64,000 nucleotides of DNA, taken from positions 56,791,489 to 56,855,488 of the forward strand of contig JAJLRJ010000003.1 of NCBI GenBank assembly GCA_024195265.1. The letters run 5' to 3'. Shown here piece after piece: positions 43,807-54,461 of the stretch. This DNA is from Dendrophyllia cribrosa (lineage: Eukaryota; Cnidaria; Anthozoa; Scleractinia; Dendrophylliidae). Each line of letters opens with the position of its first letter. Within the stretch, counting starts at the first letter, position 1. Position numbers and translations under genes: made by a program. The notes under the pieces are model-generated. The model saw only the letters and a program-made list of their open reading frames with translations. It did no database searches and was not told the origin of the DNA.

Positions 43807-44653
43807 CAGGGGCGGATCCAGGGGGGGGGGGGGGGGGTGGATTCGGTGGCTAGCCACCCCCCTTTAGATCATCGGCAGGGCTTTCATTAAGGGTCGGGCA
43901 GTCGGGCTCCGGGCAAATTGACCGGCTGTGAACACAATTTTGCCCGGCTGCTTTGAACATCTAAACGTTATTTTTGTCACCAACAAGTTAAATAATTTAC
44001 TAACTTGGCCTTTTTGATGTGTGTTCCAAAAAATAAAGCATATTTCAACTTAAAAAAACAACGAGATTATTGCTTATTTACCTCCCGTTGCTCCCTATAC
44101 AGAAAAAACGTGACAAACAACTGAAATCGCCCCACAATGCATTGCTAGCTTAGTGCTCTGCATTATGTTTTGTCACTGAGTTGCAAACAAGTTTCATGTG
44201 TGTTATGGCGACCGGAAAAAGGTCAGAACGGTCGATCAAACAATATTTTTGTACTCAACTTGATAACTTGATGTCCATGACTACAGATATAATCTGTATT
44301 CAGTTGATTGAACAAACAAAATACAATCTTTCAAGCAACAGTAAGATGCTTAGTAAGTTCGCGCTTCAAAATGCAGGAAAATGCATCTCCGAGAGACTAA
44401 TATTTAAAAATTTCCCGGGTGGCATGCCCCCGGACCCCCCTAGAGGGGATGGGCCTTCGGCCCTTCCAATCATGTGTCCACCTGCTCAAACTCATTGCTC
44501 TCCTGTTCAAAATCTTAATTGACCTTAATGAAATCCCTGCATCGGTTTTAATAGTTTTCTTTTTAATTGCAACAAATTAAAAAAAAGAACAATTGTAGAC
44601 TTAGGCATATACCCGTAGCCACCCCCCATAAAAATATCCTGGATTCGCCCCTG
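43807..44653. mobile_element. hAT-like element, CAGGGGCGGATCCAGG ends, 5-bp duplication
   Basis: Ends CAGGGGCGGATCCAGG and CCTGGATTCGCCCCTG, flanked by GAAAT on both sides (43802-43806, 44654-44658). The inverted counterpart in copy A (24950-24985) is the uninterrupted site, confirming the duplication. Without its nested insert it is only about 180 bp. Confidence 0.88.
43876..44539. mobile_element. Nested element, CAGGGCTTTCATTAAGG ends, 6-bp duplication
   Basis: The right end complements the left with one mismatch in 17. CATCGG flanks both sides (43870-43875, 44540-44545). The internal frame 44181-44522 has a Pro-rich end (GGMPPDPPRG) and is probably not a real gene. Confidence 0.82.
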
Positions 44654-44970
44654 GAAATGTAATACTTTTTCTTTTATTTCCGATTTCGTCACATCCTGTA
44701 TTACTTAATTCTTCTATATTGCGAAATTCTCCTTGTATATAACATCGTACAACATATTGTTATTTAGTAACATCTTGTACCTGAAGAAGGCTGGTCTGGC
44801 CAGCTGAAATATTGTACTCAACAAAATATACGCTGTTTTCAGCTTTGCTTTAAAGTTTTACCGTAAAAACCCCTATATTTTCGTGGCGTCATCAAAATAA
44901 ACAAGCGCAAGTTCGCGCTATTTTCGAGCCCATTCCTTGCGCGCCGAAAAACTATATGGAGCCACCTTAA

Positions 44971-45434
44971 AGTGCCCATACGATTTTTTTTTATTTTCTT
45001 ATCTAAATCTACACGTCACGTAATGAACATCCGCGAAAAATGTTTTTGATTTTAGCAAAACGTGAATTTTTTATGATTTTTTAAAGTCTTCGAAATTTGC
45101 CGCCATTTTGGTCCACCATTCGCATATCGCATTAGTCTCCTCTCGGTCTCTCTCGGTTAACAAAGGATCCGTGACGTAGTTTAAGGAACACATAACTTCA
45201 AACAAAGGAACCTGTGACTTCAAACAAAGGAACTGTGACGTACATTAAGGAACATGTGAGCCCGTTGGCCTTCTTAACAGCGGGACGGGTATACCGCAAA
45301 AAAATAGGATTTGGAAGATTTGAAATATTCATAAAAAATTCACGTTTTGCGGAAATCAAAAAATTTTTTCGCAGATGTTCATTACGTGACGTGTAGATTT
45401 AGATAATAAAATAAAAAAAATCGTTATGGGCACT
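44971..45434. mobile_element. TTAA element with AGTGCCCATACGA ends, copy B
   Basis: Counterpart of 25234-25698, sharing its left TTAA with the element before it. Confidence 0.82.
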
Positions 45435-45777
45435 TTAACTTGGCTTCTAACTTTTGGCGATCAAAATGTCAGTGGATTTGTCTGTTATTTTCGATTTCAT
45501 TTGATAACCATAACATTTTAACAAATAGATTTTATTTCAGTTATTTATTTAAATTTATTTCAGTATTTATGCAAAACACTTATTTAGCAACTGCAGATTT
45601 GAAAGGTTGCAATACGGAGGAATAAACTGCTACAGATACATGACAAGATGTTACAAAAATACACTACACTTGACATTCCGAGACTGGGTTGGCATTGGCG
45701 ATTTCAGATTTTGTTTATAGTCTGAAGCTGCTCTGGTGATTTCAATAGTTAACAGTATGTTTTAATTTATATTATAC
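45435..45777. other. Non-coding, between TTAA element and LINE, copy B
   Basis: Matches 25699-26049, with a shorter TTATTTATTTCAG repeat. No gene. Confidence 0.5.
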
Positions 45778-46823
45778 TTCATCATCATCATCTGTCGGCT
45801 GCAGAGCAGGCGACTACAAGCTTCCTCCAACCACAACGATCCTGTGCCAATTCAGACAGCTTGTCCGGGCCAATCAAGTTGTCTGTGTCACCCAAAAGGT
45901 GTTGAATGTATCTGAGAAACAGGGTTCGTTGCCTTCCTGGTTTCCTCTTCCCATGTGATGAAATATTATGCTTATCAAGTGTTTTATAATGCAGAGGGGA
46001 CTTTTCTAGATGAAATCTACAATTTAATTTAACTACAAATTCTTCTAAAGATATGTTTTTCTGTGCTAGTGTTTGGGTATAGAGGTAATATTTAGCAAAG
46101 AGGGAGTACAATTTAATTTATTGGTAATCGGGTCAGTCTTGGAGGAGCTCGTGCCAAAGAGAATTTCCGTTGGGGATAAGGAGAAAGAGGTGCCATTTTC
46201 TTTGTTAAACCACTTAATAACTTCCGCGAAAAACTCCTCGGACCAGTGACAGTTAGAAAACGTGTGAATAATGGAATCATTTTCTCGACAGTAAATGCAA
46301 AGCATATCATTTTTAATACCAAATAAATGCGGTTCTCTTTTTGTAACTCTCCAGGAACTTTTTATCATAGTTACAGTGCAACAGGAATTTTAAGCCACCA
46401 TATTTATCGAAATAATAGTTTGGGATAACCTTCCAGGATTCACTGCCCATTTGGTCATTTATAAAAAATCTCGAGATCCATGCCAATTTGAGTGATTTGG
46501 ACATAGTTTTTATGCTAGGCGCACGTAGACCTCCGTTGTCTTAGTCTTGAAACATGTCTTTGCTTTGCGATTGATTTTGTCTTTCTTGTTTTTCCGTATA
46601 AATTTAAATATCGTAGAATTGACATCTTGAATGCATTCTCAAGAATCGAAGTAGAATGTACCAGCTGGAGATGCAAAGGCTTTTAGTTATAAGACATCTT
46701 CCAAATAGCCGGTTTCGAGACTGCCAGATGCCATGAATGGTATTTATTTTTTGAATTTTTTCTCTAAAGTTGTATTGGTCGGGTTTTTTTTCATCATAGG
46801 ATTTGAATATCCCTAAGGCTCTT
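45778..46823 (-). mobile_element. Tx1-like LINE 3' remnant, copy B
   Basis: Counterpart of 26050-27096 with the same internal deletion, zinc knuckle and (GAT)n tail; only scattered substitutions (for example CHWSEEFF for CHWPKEFF). Confidence 0.75.
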
Positions 46824-47780
46824 AGGGACTGTGCAATAATTATCAGGAGGGGGGTGGGAAACCAGAGGAGGGGGGGGGGGGGGGGGTTGGTGGGGCCTGA
46901 TAAAGTAAAATCAAAGCAAGGATAGGGGGGCTTAAAGTAAAATAAGTCACTCAAGAGGAGGGGGGGCTTAACATTTTATTTCAAGTGTTTATAGTTCTCA
47001 CTGAAAAGCTTGATGATCTGTTCTGTGGCTGAACTGCAGTTTCAATGATCTGTTGCAATACGATTATCTATTCTTCTCTATCTCTATAATAAAGAGACTA
47101 ATATTGTGATAAAGCGTAATTTCTGGCTTTTTAAATTTGAATTGTCAACAACATTTGAACAGTAGAATTTAGTTATACAACCGAGTGCAAATATTTTGCC
47201 CTGGTGAAAATATTTTGCTCCAGTTCAAATATTTTGCCCTAGTTCAAAATAAATTTGGACCAGTGCAGACAAAATTGCACCAAAATCATAATTTCACTAC
47301 AACATAGATAATCATATTGCAACAGATTGAAGATGTACCTCAACCAGCGTGGTCTTAAGATCAGTGGAGGTAAGGTGGCACTGGTTGCACGAGTTCTCCA
47401 GTACGCTCGTGGTGATCATTCTTGCAACCCACGAGAAACCCAAGAGAACGTTAACGAAGAAATGAGTTCCAGTGCAAGCAACTCGGATCTGCAATCAAGT
47501 GATTGAGAAGTGGAATCGGATGGCTTTGTTAAACACTGCTTCGAGGTCATGTTTGTTCCAGATACGGATGTCCAACAAGTAAACATGTACAAAGTATTGC
47601 TTTATATCCACGTCTGGAACAAACATTATCTCGTAGCAATACATGTGGATGTATATTAAGAAATGCTGGGTATTTGTATATAAAAGGTGTGTGAAGCGGA
47701 GGGGGGTGGGGACGTCATACAAAATTTCTGACTGATCGGAGGGGGGGGGGGGGGCTATAACTAAATTCACTCCTTTCCAG

Positions 47781-47868
<88 letters not shown>

Positions 47869-47892
47869 TCCTGATAATTATTGCACAGTCCC
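46824..47892. mobile_element. Foldback element with G/C homopolymers, copy B
   Basis: Same ends as 27097-28170. The poly-C tract is 85 bases (47781-47865). Confidence 0.78.
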
Positions 47893-49111
47893 ATATCGGC
47901 TCTTTCGGCCATTTGAACCCGAAAGGTTTTTTTTTTTTGCAAAACCTCCAGGACCCCAGCCACATTGCTTTTGTTCATGATGTTTCACGGTTCAGTGCAT
48001 GTGCACAGATTAAATGCTTTATTCGCTTTCTTATCAATTTTATCGGTCAAAAAAACACTCACATTTACTTCAGTAATCACATACTATAATTAGTCCAAAC
48101 AAAGCGAAGGATGACCAAAATTCACAGACAATTTCAACGGATTACACCGACAAAGTCAACGCTGAATAAAGAGTAGCACTTCATGTCGCGGGTCGCGAGT
48201 CACGACTGAAATTCGCGGGTGCGGGTGCGAAAGCGGGTGCGGGTGATAAGTGCGGGTGCGGGTAACAGGTGCGGGTGCGGATGCGGGTAACAGGTGCGGG
48301 TGCGGATAAAAGTCGCGGGTAACAAATTATCAAAAAATTAAATAAAGTACCAAAAATTAAAAAGAAAAAAATACCAAAAAATTACTTCTCCCAAAGCGGA
48401 GTTTCGAATTTTATCGTCCACTTATCATACTAGAAATTTGCAGAGGCACATTGTATTCGTCATGTTCAATCGTAAGCTGTCGGTAACAAAAGAATAACCC
48501 CCAAAATGGGACAAAATAAAAACAAAAGCAATAATTGTTAAATTCCTGATAACGTCCAGGCATTTATGCTGAGCCGTTTTCAAGGAATCTTCAAAGGCAA
48601 TACAAGGCTAATTAATATGTACCGTTCAAATTAATAAAGACCTTACGAAACTACGACGGCGACACCAACGCAAACCACTAAAAAATCAATCCGCAGTTAT
48701 AAAACTACTTCGCGATTATATAAATCGACAAGTTCAATTTGTATAATGTAGCCGAACTACCCGCGTGTTGAATTTGTAAAGCATTCTTCTTTAAAGTTCA
48801 GATGGAGAAAGCGGAAAATTCACAGTCATGTGTTCGCGTTCTCTTAAAACCTTGAATTTGGTAATTTCACGTAGTTGTTTTGCAGAGTCTTCAACCTGAT
48901 ACTTCAACCACCAGCTGTTTCGCAAGGGTGATTTGGAACCATGTAGTTAACAACATCCGCATAACTAGGCTCGCCTCGTACACTGGTTAAAGTCTTAATT
49001 TTATGTTCGAAGAAGTGGCAAAAATATGTCATACATTTGTCCAGTTACTAATAATTGAAACAGCCTTTGTTGTGTTTCCACTTTAAGTTTCTCTGTTTCT
49101 TTTTTCCCCAG
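47893..49111. other. DNA between foldback and URB2-like exon, copy B
   Basis: 48195-48320 is a GCGGGT(G) / GCGGGTAACAGGT minisatellite. 48640-48965 resembles part of the MITE at 56117-56460 (TTGTTTTGCAG; CGCGTTCTC). No coding exon recognised; about 48080-48965 has no match in copy A. Confidence 0.5.
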
Positions 49112-49258
49112 GATGCTCTTGTTCCTCGAGTGTATTGTCTGCTGGATATGTGCGGTGAGCATGAGTTGTCCCTTATGCACGCTGTGCTGCAAAAAGGATC
49201 GCGGGAACTCTTCCACTTGTTGCACGCTGACTACACAAAGTTTAAGGGGAAAGTCTGA
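49112..49258 (+). CDS. URB2-like terminal exon, copy B (orphan)
   Basis: Same exon as 29413-29568 after CCCCAG, 48 residues: DALVPRVYCLLDMCGEHELS to FKGKV-stop. Compared with copy A it has G to R after VP, S to L (FHLLH) and lacks the YHK triplet before FKGKV. It stays in frame with its acceptor intact. No upstream exon is visible, so it is either the true end of a gene whose other exons were displaced or a relic. Confidence 0.58.
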   Translation, partial: DALVPRVYCLLDMCGEHELSLMHAVLQKGSRELFHLLHADYTKFKGKV

Positions 49259-49810
49259 AGTAAACTGAAGTCAGACATAGCGGAAACAATGTTTTATTCG
49301 TGTTGAAGGATAGTGACCTTCCTTGGACGGAATTTATCTCATTAATTGAAGGCGTTCAAGATTTTCCCTCCGCGCTGACGCGTAGCATTCGGAAAAAGCG
49401 ATGATCAGTGCTCGATTTCTTTATAATTTATAACTTATTATTTGTTAATAAGGGTCGGAAAATCTTCGGATGTCTCACGACGATTTTGTCATGACTGACT
49501 AGACTTTTGGTCCAAGGTAGCCGCCCTGTTCCAGGCTTTCAGTTAGTGGAGGCCGGCGAGGCGAAGAAGAGAAAAAGGGAAAAGCGTCTGTTTACGTATT
49601 ATCTCACTTAAGCCCACCGTACACTAGCCTTTTTTTTTGTCTTAGAATGCCGATTTTTTATCTGGGCAAATCTGAGATCTAGCACTGCCAGATAACGCCC
49701 GACACGGTCCGATCTTGTCGTAAGCTTCTAAATTCGCCGCTCACTGGCCAACAATTTAAGATGCTTTGTTGGCTGACGAAAAATCGCCTAGTGTGCGGCG
49801 GCCTTTACAC
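49259..49810. other. Flank shared with copy A, one insertion
   Basis: Collinear with 29569-29915 except for 49546-49730, which is absent from copy A. No gene. Confidence 0.55.
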
Positions 49811-50315
49811 ATTGAGGCTGTTTCTCATATAATCGTTCCGGTCCACAGGGTACAGAGGAGCTCTATTTGATCGTACAAGGCGTTATTTTCTTCGAATTGT
49901 CGCCGTCTTGAAAGTTAAACTGATTGCGTTACACAAAATATGTACCGCGGGCCAAATTACTACGGGCTCGGAAGCTGCGAAAATCGGTGTACAGTAAAGA
50001 ATACGGAAAGGGAGGAAACTGATTTGGGCATATTTTTTGAAATCCCTGTAACTCAGACGAAATTCAATAAAAACGCCTCATTTTAAGTATGTGATCTGTA
50101 ATTCCTATATTCTAATGAAATATCGAAGAAATCCATCGAAAACAGTCGGTAAACCTACATTTGCGGCGACCGAAATTTACGGCTTGAAAGCATCGCTTTC
50201 GTTCAATGTGCACCGCAACATCTGGGGACGGAAATGACGACATCAGGTATTGTGCGCATGATCGGAAGTTTTTTCAGTCGTTATCGCATCCACCGAAAGT
50301 TATGATTCGAGTTAT

Positions 50316-50316
50316 G

Positions 50317-50349
<33 letters not shown>
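50316..50349 (+). repeat. (ATT)n microsatellite
   Basis: About 11 ATT units. Confidence 0.95.
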
Positions 50350-50369
50350 AAAGTTATGATTCAAAAGTA

Positions 50370-50425
50370 ATACAAACACTGATGAAGGGGTTATCCCCGA
50401 AACGTCTGACTGTCTTTGTCAGTTC
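50370..50425 (+). ncRNA. Hammerhead-ribozyme-like core (candidate)
   Basis: CTGATGA (50379-50385), a GGGG-TTAT-CCCC hairpin, GAAA (50399-50402) and C-GTC (50403-50406) have the order of hammerhead core boxes with a minimal stem III. A convincing stem I was not found and there is an extra A after CTGATGA. Penelope-like elements are known to carry such motifs; this may be a retroelement relic. Confidence 0.3.
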
Positions 50426-51782
50426 TTTTTCGGCATTCAGACTTAAATTTAAATTTCAATATTATCATTAACCGTGAGTGCCACGCAGCAAAAAACATTT
50501 TAATTTATGCTTATGATTCGAGTGCCCGTGTGCAGTTTTCGCGGAATTTTAAGATGTAAATCTTCAGAAGTCTGCTGAAATTCATCACAAATTCTACTGT
50601 TCTAGTGTAAAATGGGTATTCTACATTTAGCCGTTTGTTAAGAAAGATTTTAGTGTAGACTGGGTTTTAAAACCTTTCAAAAGCCGCGTGCAACGGACTA
50701 GAGGTCAAGTCTGTCGGTTGTGGTTTCCCGTGGTGTTGCGCTTGTAGTTTTTGACCTCATTTTAGCCTCCCTTTTTGCCTGGCGGTTGGTGTGTTGCTTT
50801 CGCCACTAATATTGGCATGTAGATTTTTATGTAAGAAAGGCGTTTAAATTTCTTTAACTTTTCTCTCTGAAATACCGGACATGACAGGATCTGAAATGAT
50901 CTGTTGGCGTGAATGTCTTTCCTGCTATTCGTAATGTCACGCTGGGCCTAGCTATTTTAGTTTTGTCTTTGCAGGATTTAAATTTTCAGGATCCAAGCTT
51001 TATAGCAGAGAGAGCTGTAGCTTAATAAGCTATTCAACTTGTAGAAAGTTGAAGTTTGTCTCAGTCAAGGTTGTAATTTTAGCTTCCATTCGCTACGCTT
51101 TTTAGCTGCATGCAGCTCGCTGTTTGCAGTGTTTAAACCTCCGTTGGCAATTTCGACAGTCTGGCGACTGCTTCCGTTTTGAACACCAAAAGAAATCAAA
51201 TACGCGTTAAATTTTCAACTACTCCTTCATACCATTTCGAAACGTAAGCATGTTTTGTCCTGCCCGATAATTTGTTTTTTTTTTCTTACGCGGATTTTCT
51301 TGCAGGAGCAGACCGTTTCAAAGAAGAATCCATGTTTTTGATTTTCCCTCCACAGCTGATGTTTTGAATTTTGAATTAGTAACGGCTCACCGCACTTCCG
51401 GTCATTGCCACTTCCGTCACCAGATGATGCGGTTCACATCGAACTCGTCACGTGGTACAAGTTTCCTACCTTTCCTTTCTTTTCTCTCGGCACTTCGTGC
51501 CTCGCTGTCGGCACTTCGTGCCTTGTTCGGAAAGCTTCGCTTTCCGAAGATAATTGCGCCCTTAGTAATTTGGCCCGCGGTACATATTTTGTGTAACGCA
51601 ATCAGTTAAACTTTCAAGACGGCGACGATTCGAAGAAAATATCGTCTTGTACGATCAAATATAGCTCCTCTGGACCCTGTGTCCGGTCGTCCGAAAATTG
51701 CACGGACGACCGGGACGATTATGTGAGAACACTTCTGAGACGACCCGGGACGATCGCACACGACCCGGACGGGAAAATTGTT

Positions 51783-54354
51783 CTGTTCTATCCTTAATCA
51801 AAGACTCCTTGAGCATGTTTTCTCTCATAACATACTCCACAATTCTCAGATTGGATTCTTGCCCAAAAATCGTACAGCAGACCATGTCCTCACTCTGAGA
51901 ACTTTAGCAGATAAATATGTGCTTCAACACAATGAAAAAATATACGCTTGTTTTGTTTGTTGATTTCAGGAAAGCTTTTGACTCAGTCTGGCATGACGGA
52001 CTCTTGTACAAGCTATTGCAAATTAATGTGGGAGGCCGCTTTTACAATTTAATAAATAATTTGTACTCAAACTCTACATGTTCCGTAAAAATTGGAAAAA
52101 GCCAAACACAACCCTTTCAATACGCAAGAGGTGTACGCCAAGGTTGTATTTTAAGCCCATTGCTATTTAACCTCTATGTTAACAACATACCACATTCGTT
52201 CAAAAATATTTTATCGGATCCTTTTGTTCTACCGAATGGCACAAAATTAAACTCACTTTTATATGCGGATGATTTAGTCATACTTTCAAGATCCAAAACA
52301 GGACTGCAAACTTGTCTTGATAACTTATCTTCCTATTGCAACTCGTGGATGTTAAGTATCAATCCAAAAAAGACCAAAGTTATGATCTTTCAGAAACGTG
52401 CTAAGAAATGTACTGAGTCTAGTTTTCACATAGGCAATAAAATGATTGAAATCGTCCAAAACTACACTTATCTAGGGTCTGTAATCTCTTCAACGGGTAA
52501 CTTTTCAATGGCACTTGACCAGCTAAAAGAGAAGGCCCTTCACGCTCTTTTATGTCTAAGAAAACATACAAATTTCGGTAAATTGTCCCTAGCCTGCGAA
52601 CAGGCTCCTGAGGGGCGCTATTTTCCGGCGCGAAGCGCCGGCAACGAAGGGGAGCCTGCACGCGAGTTTCAGAATATCGAATTTTGGACGCAAACCTGGA
52701 AGCGCTGATTGGTGGATTTTAATTATTCATGACGTAATCGTAGTTTTTCATTTCCGGTAGAGAAATTAGAAATTAGAAATTATTAGAGAAATTACTCGTT
52801 TCTTTCTGTTCAGAATTATTTTTGTCCGGTACAGAGTAACGTTTTCACTCAGTTCTTAATTCGAGTACATGAAATATTTCTGAGAATCCCAGACATTCTG
52901 ACGAGTGCGTGCAGACATTCTGGCGAACGGGTGTGTATTAAAACAACTCGTCAATGAAAATTTCATCACTCGATGCGTAAAGTTTAAATATGATAAACAT
53001 GTCTTGAATGAGTTAAATCGCCATTCAATAAGCTTCTTGGTAGTTTGCCTGGGGAGGCAGCGGATTTTTGTTTTATCTTCACCAGGAGCTGTACCCATGA
53101 GCGACGAAGCCATAAGCGATCGGTTGTCTATTTTGTCGCTCGGTTAAAAATAGTTTTGTCGATTTATTCTGAATCATTGTTGTCTTTCTGATCAGAATTA
53201 TTTTTATCCGACTCTTTCAGTCAGTTCTGAATTCTACGGCGATTTCATGTGTATCATCATTTGTTTACCTTGATTTTGAATTTTGACTTCCGGGGCGTGC
53301 TGATTGGTTAAAATTTGACAGTTGACAAGCTAAAGCAATCCGCGTGTTCTTGTGGGCGGCAGCCGCGATTTTGAAGGATGCGTGCAGGCTTCCCTTCTTC
53401 GCATGACCCCGCCGTCCGACTGGAAGCCTGTCCGCAGGCTAAATTGTCCCCATCCCTGGCAAGTAAAATCTTTGACACGATGATCTCCCCAATTTTAACA
53501 TATAATAGCGAAGTTTGGGGTGTGTACACAAAACCGGATTTTAAGCCTTGGGACAGCTCGCAGATTGAAAAAATCCATTTACAATTCTGCAAACGTTATC
53601 TAGAAGTAACCAATAAAGCATCAAATGTGGCATGTAGAGCTGAACTAGGAAGGTTTCCTCTTATTATAGCTATTAATCAGAAAATAATTAATTATACCTT
53701 ATATCTTCAAAGTAAGGACAATAACTCTATTGTTAAACAGATCTTTTTAATGTCCGCAGATCTTCACTCTTCTGGTAAAAATAGCTTCTACTCTAATCTT
53801 ATAAGGATATCCGAATTCTATAATTTGCCTGATTTTAACCCAATTTTCTTAACTGAAACTAAAATCGAACATTATGTAAACTTAATGCAACAAAAATATA
53901 CCTATATTGGCGACATATCATTCAACACTCTAAGAAACTCGAATTTTATAATATCTTTAAGAACGAATATACGCCTTCTCATTACTTAGACCTTACAAGG
54001 AAATCAAATGACAGAAAACAATTAGTAAAATTTCGTATAAGTAATCATAAATAAATGATTGAAATTGGTAGATATGAAAAAATCACGAGAGATGATAGAT
54101 TGTGCCCTACTTGTGGATCTAATGAAATTGAAGATGAAATTCACTTCCTTTTCCACTGTCCTAAATACTCAATTATTAGGGACGGCTTTTACAGGAAAAT
54201 AGGGTATCACCTACCAAATATAAAACAGTTATCTCCTTCAGAAGTTACCAATGAATTAATGAACTCTCGTAATTATTTTGTAAATATTCATTTGGTGAAA
54301 TTCATTATTTCATGCTTAGATCTCCGCAATAATCAAATTATCAAATCAGACTGA
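51783..54354 (+). pseudogene. Non-LTR reverse transcriptase, five lesions
   Basis: Segments in order: IGFLPKNRTADHVLTL; VDFRKAFDSVWHDGLLYKL (motif A); GVRQGCILSPLLFNLYVN; LLYADDLVIL (catalytic YADD); then, after the MITE, SPSLASKIFDTMISPILTYN; and a C-terminal CPTCGSNEIEDEIHFLFHC zinc knuckle (C-x2-C-x8-H-x4-C). Lesions: a 4-base duplication near 51955 just before motif A, the MITE at 52590, a lost base near 53940, and a TAA in place of an expected sense codon at about 54054, besides the missing 5' part. The clade is not assigned with confidence. Confidence 0.82.
52590..53441. mobile_element. MULE-type MITE with 9-bp target duplication
   Basis: Ends TAGCCTGCGAACAGGCTCC and its near-complement. 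AATTGTCCC at 52581-52589 and 53442-53450 is the 9-bp duplication typical of MULEs. Removing it rejoins the host LINE exactly (GKL to SPSLA). The interior is non-coding. Confidence 0.9.
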
Positions 54355-54461
54355 TTGTACTTTCCCTTTCTTTATTATATTATTGTAATTTCATTTTGTT
54401 ATGTTGTAAAGCTTTGCAATACTGTAAGGATTTATAGTCATGCAAATAAAGCTACTTGTTG

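Larger units (their letters stand above)
43075..44966. mobile_element. TTAA element with GGTGGCTCC ends, copy B
   Basis: Same element as 24096-25229 with TTAA borders (43071-43074, 44967-44970). It differs in that the spacer between the inner inverted arms is in the opposite orientation and carries a hAT-like insertion. Confidence 0.8.
49811..51735. mobile_element. Foldback element with TCTCATATAATCG ends
   Basis: Arm 49811-49975 (CTGTTTCTCATATAATCG; GTACAGAGGAGCTC; GCCCGCGGTACATATTTTGT in complement) is inverted at 51568-51735. The interior is non-coding apart from a microsatellite and a ribozyme-like motif. It forms the left part of the 6.3-kb block missing from copy A. Confidence 0.6.
51783..54461 (+). 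mobile_element. 5'-truncated non-LTR retrotransposon, decayed
   Basis: Starts within RT fingers (LNQRLLEHVFSHNIL) and ends after AATAAAGCTACTTGTTGTTG. Frame breaks and a stop show decay, and an 852-bp MITE interrupts it. Confidence 0.82.

Noticed and set aside
44181..44522. 113-codon frame inside the nested CAGGG element
   Set aside because: Pro-rich end (PPDPPRGDG) and no recognised domain; likely a chance frame in a non-autonomous element.
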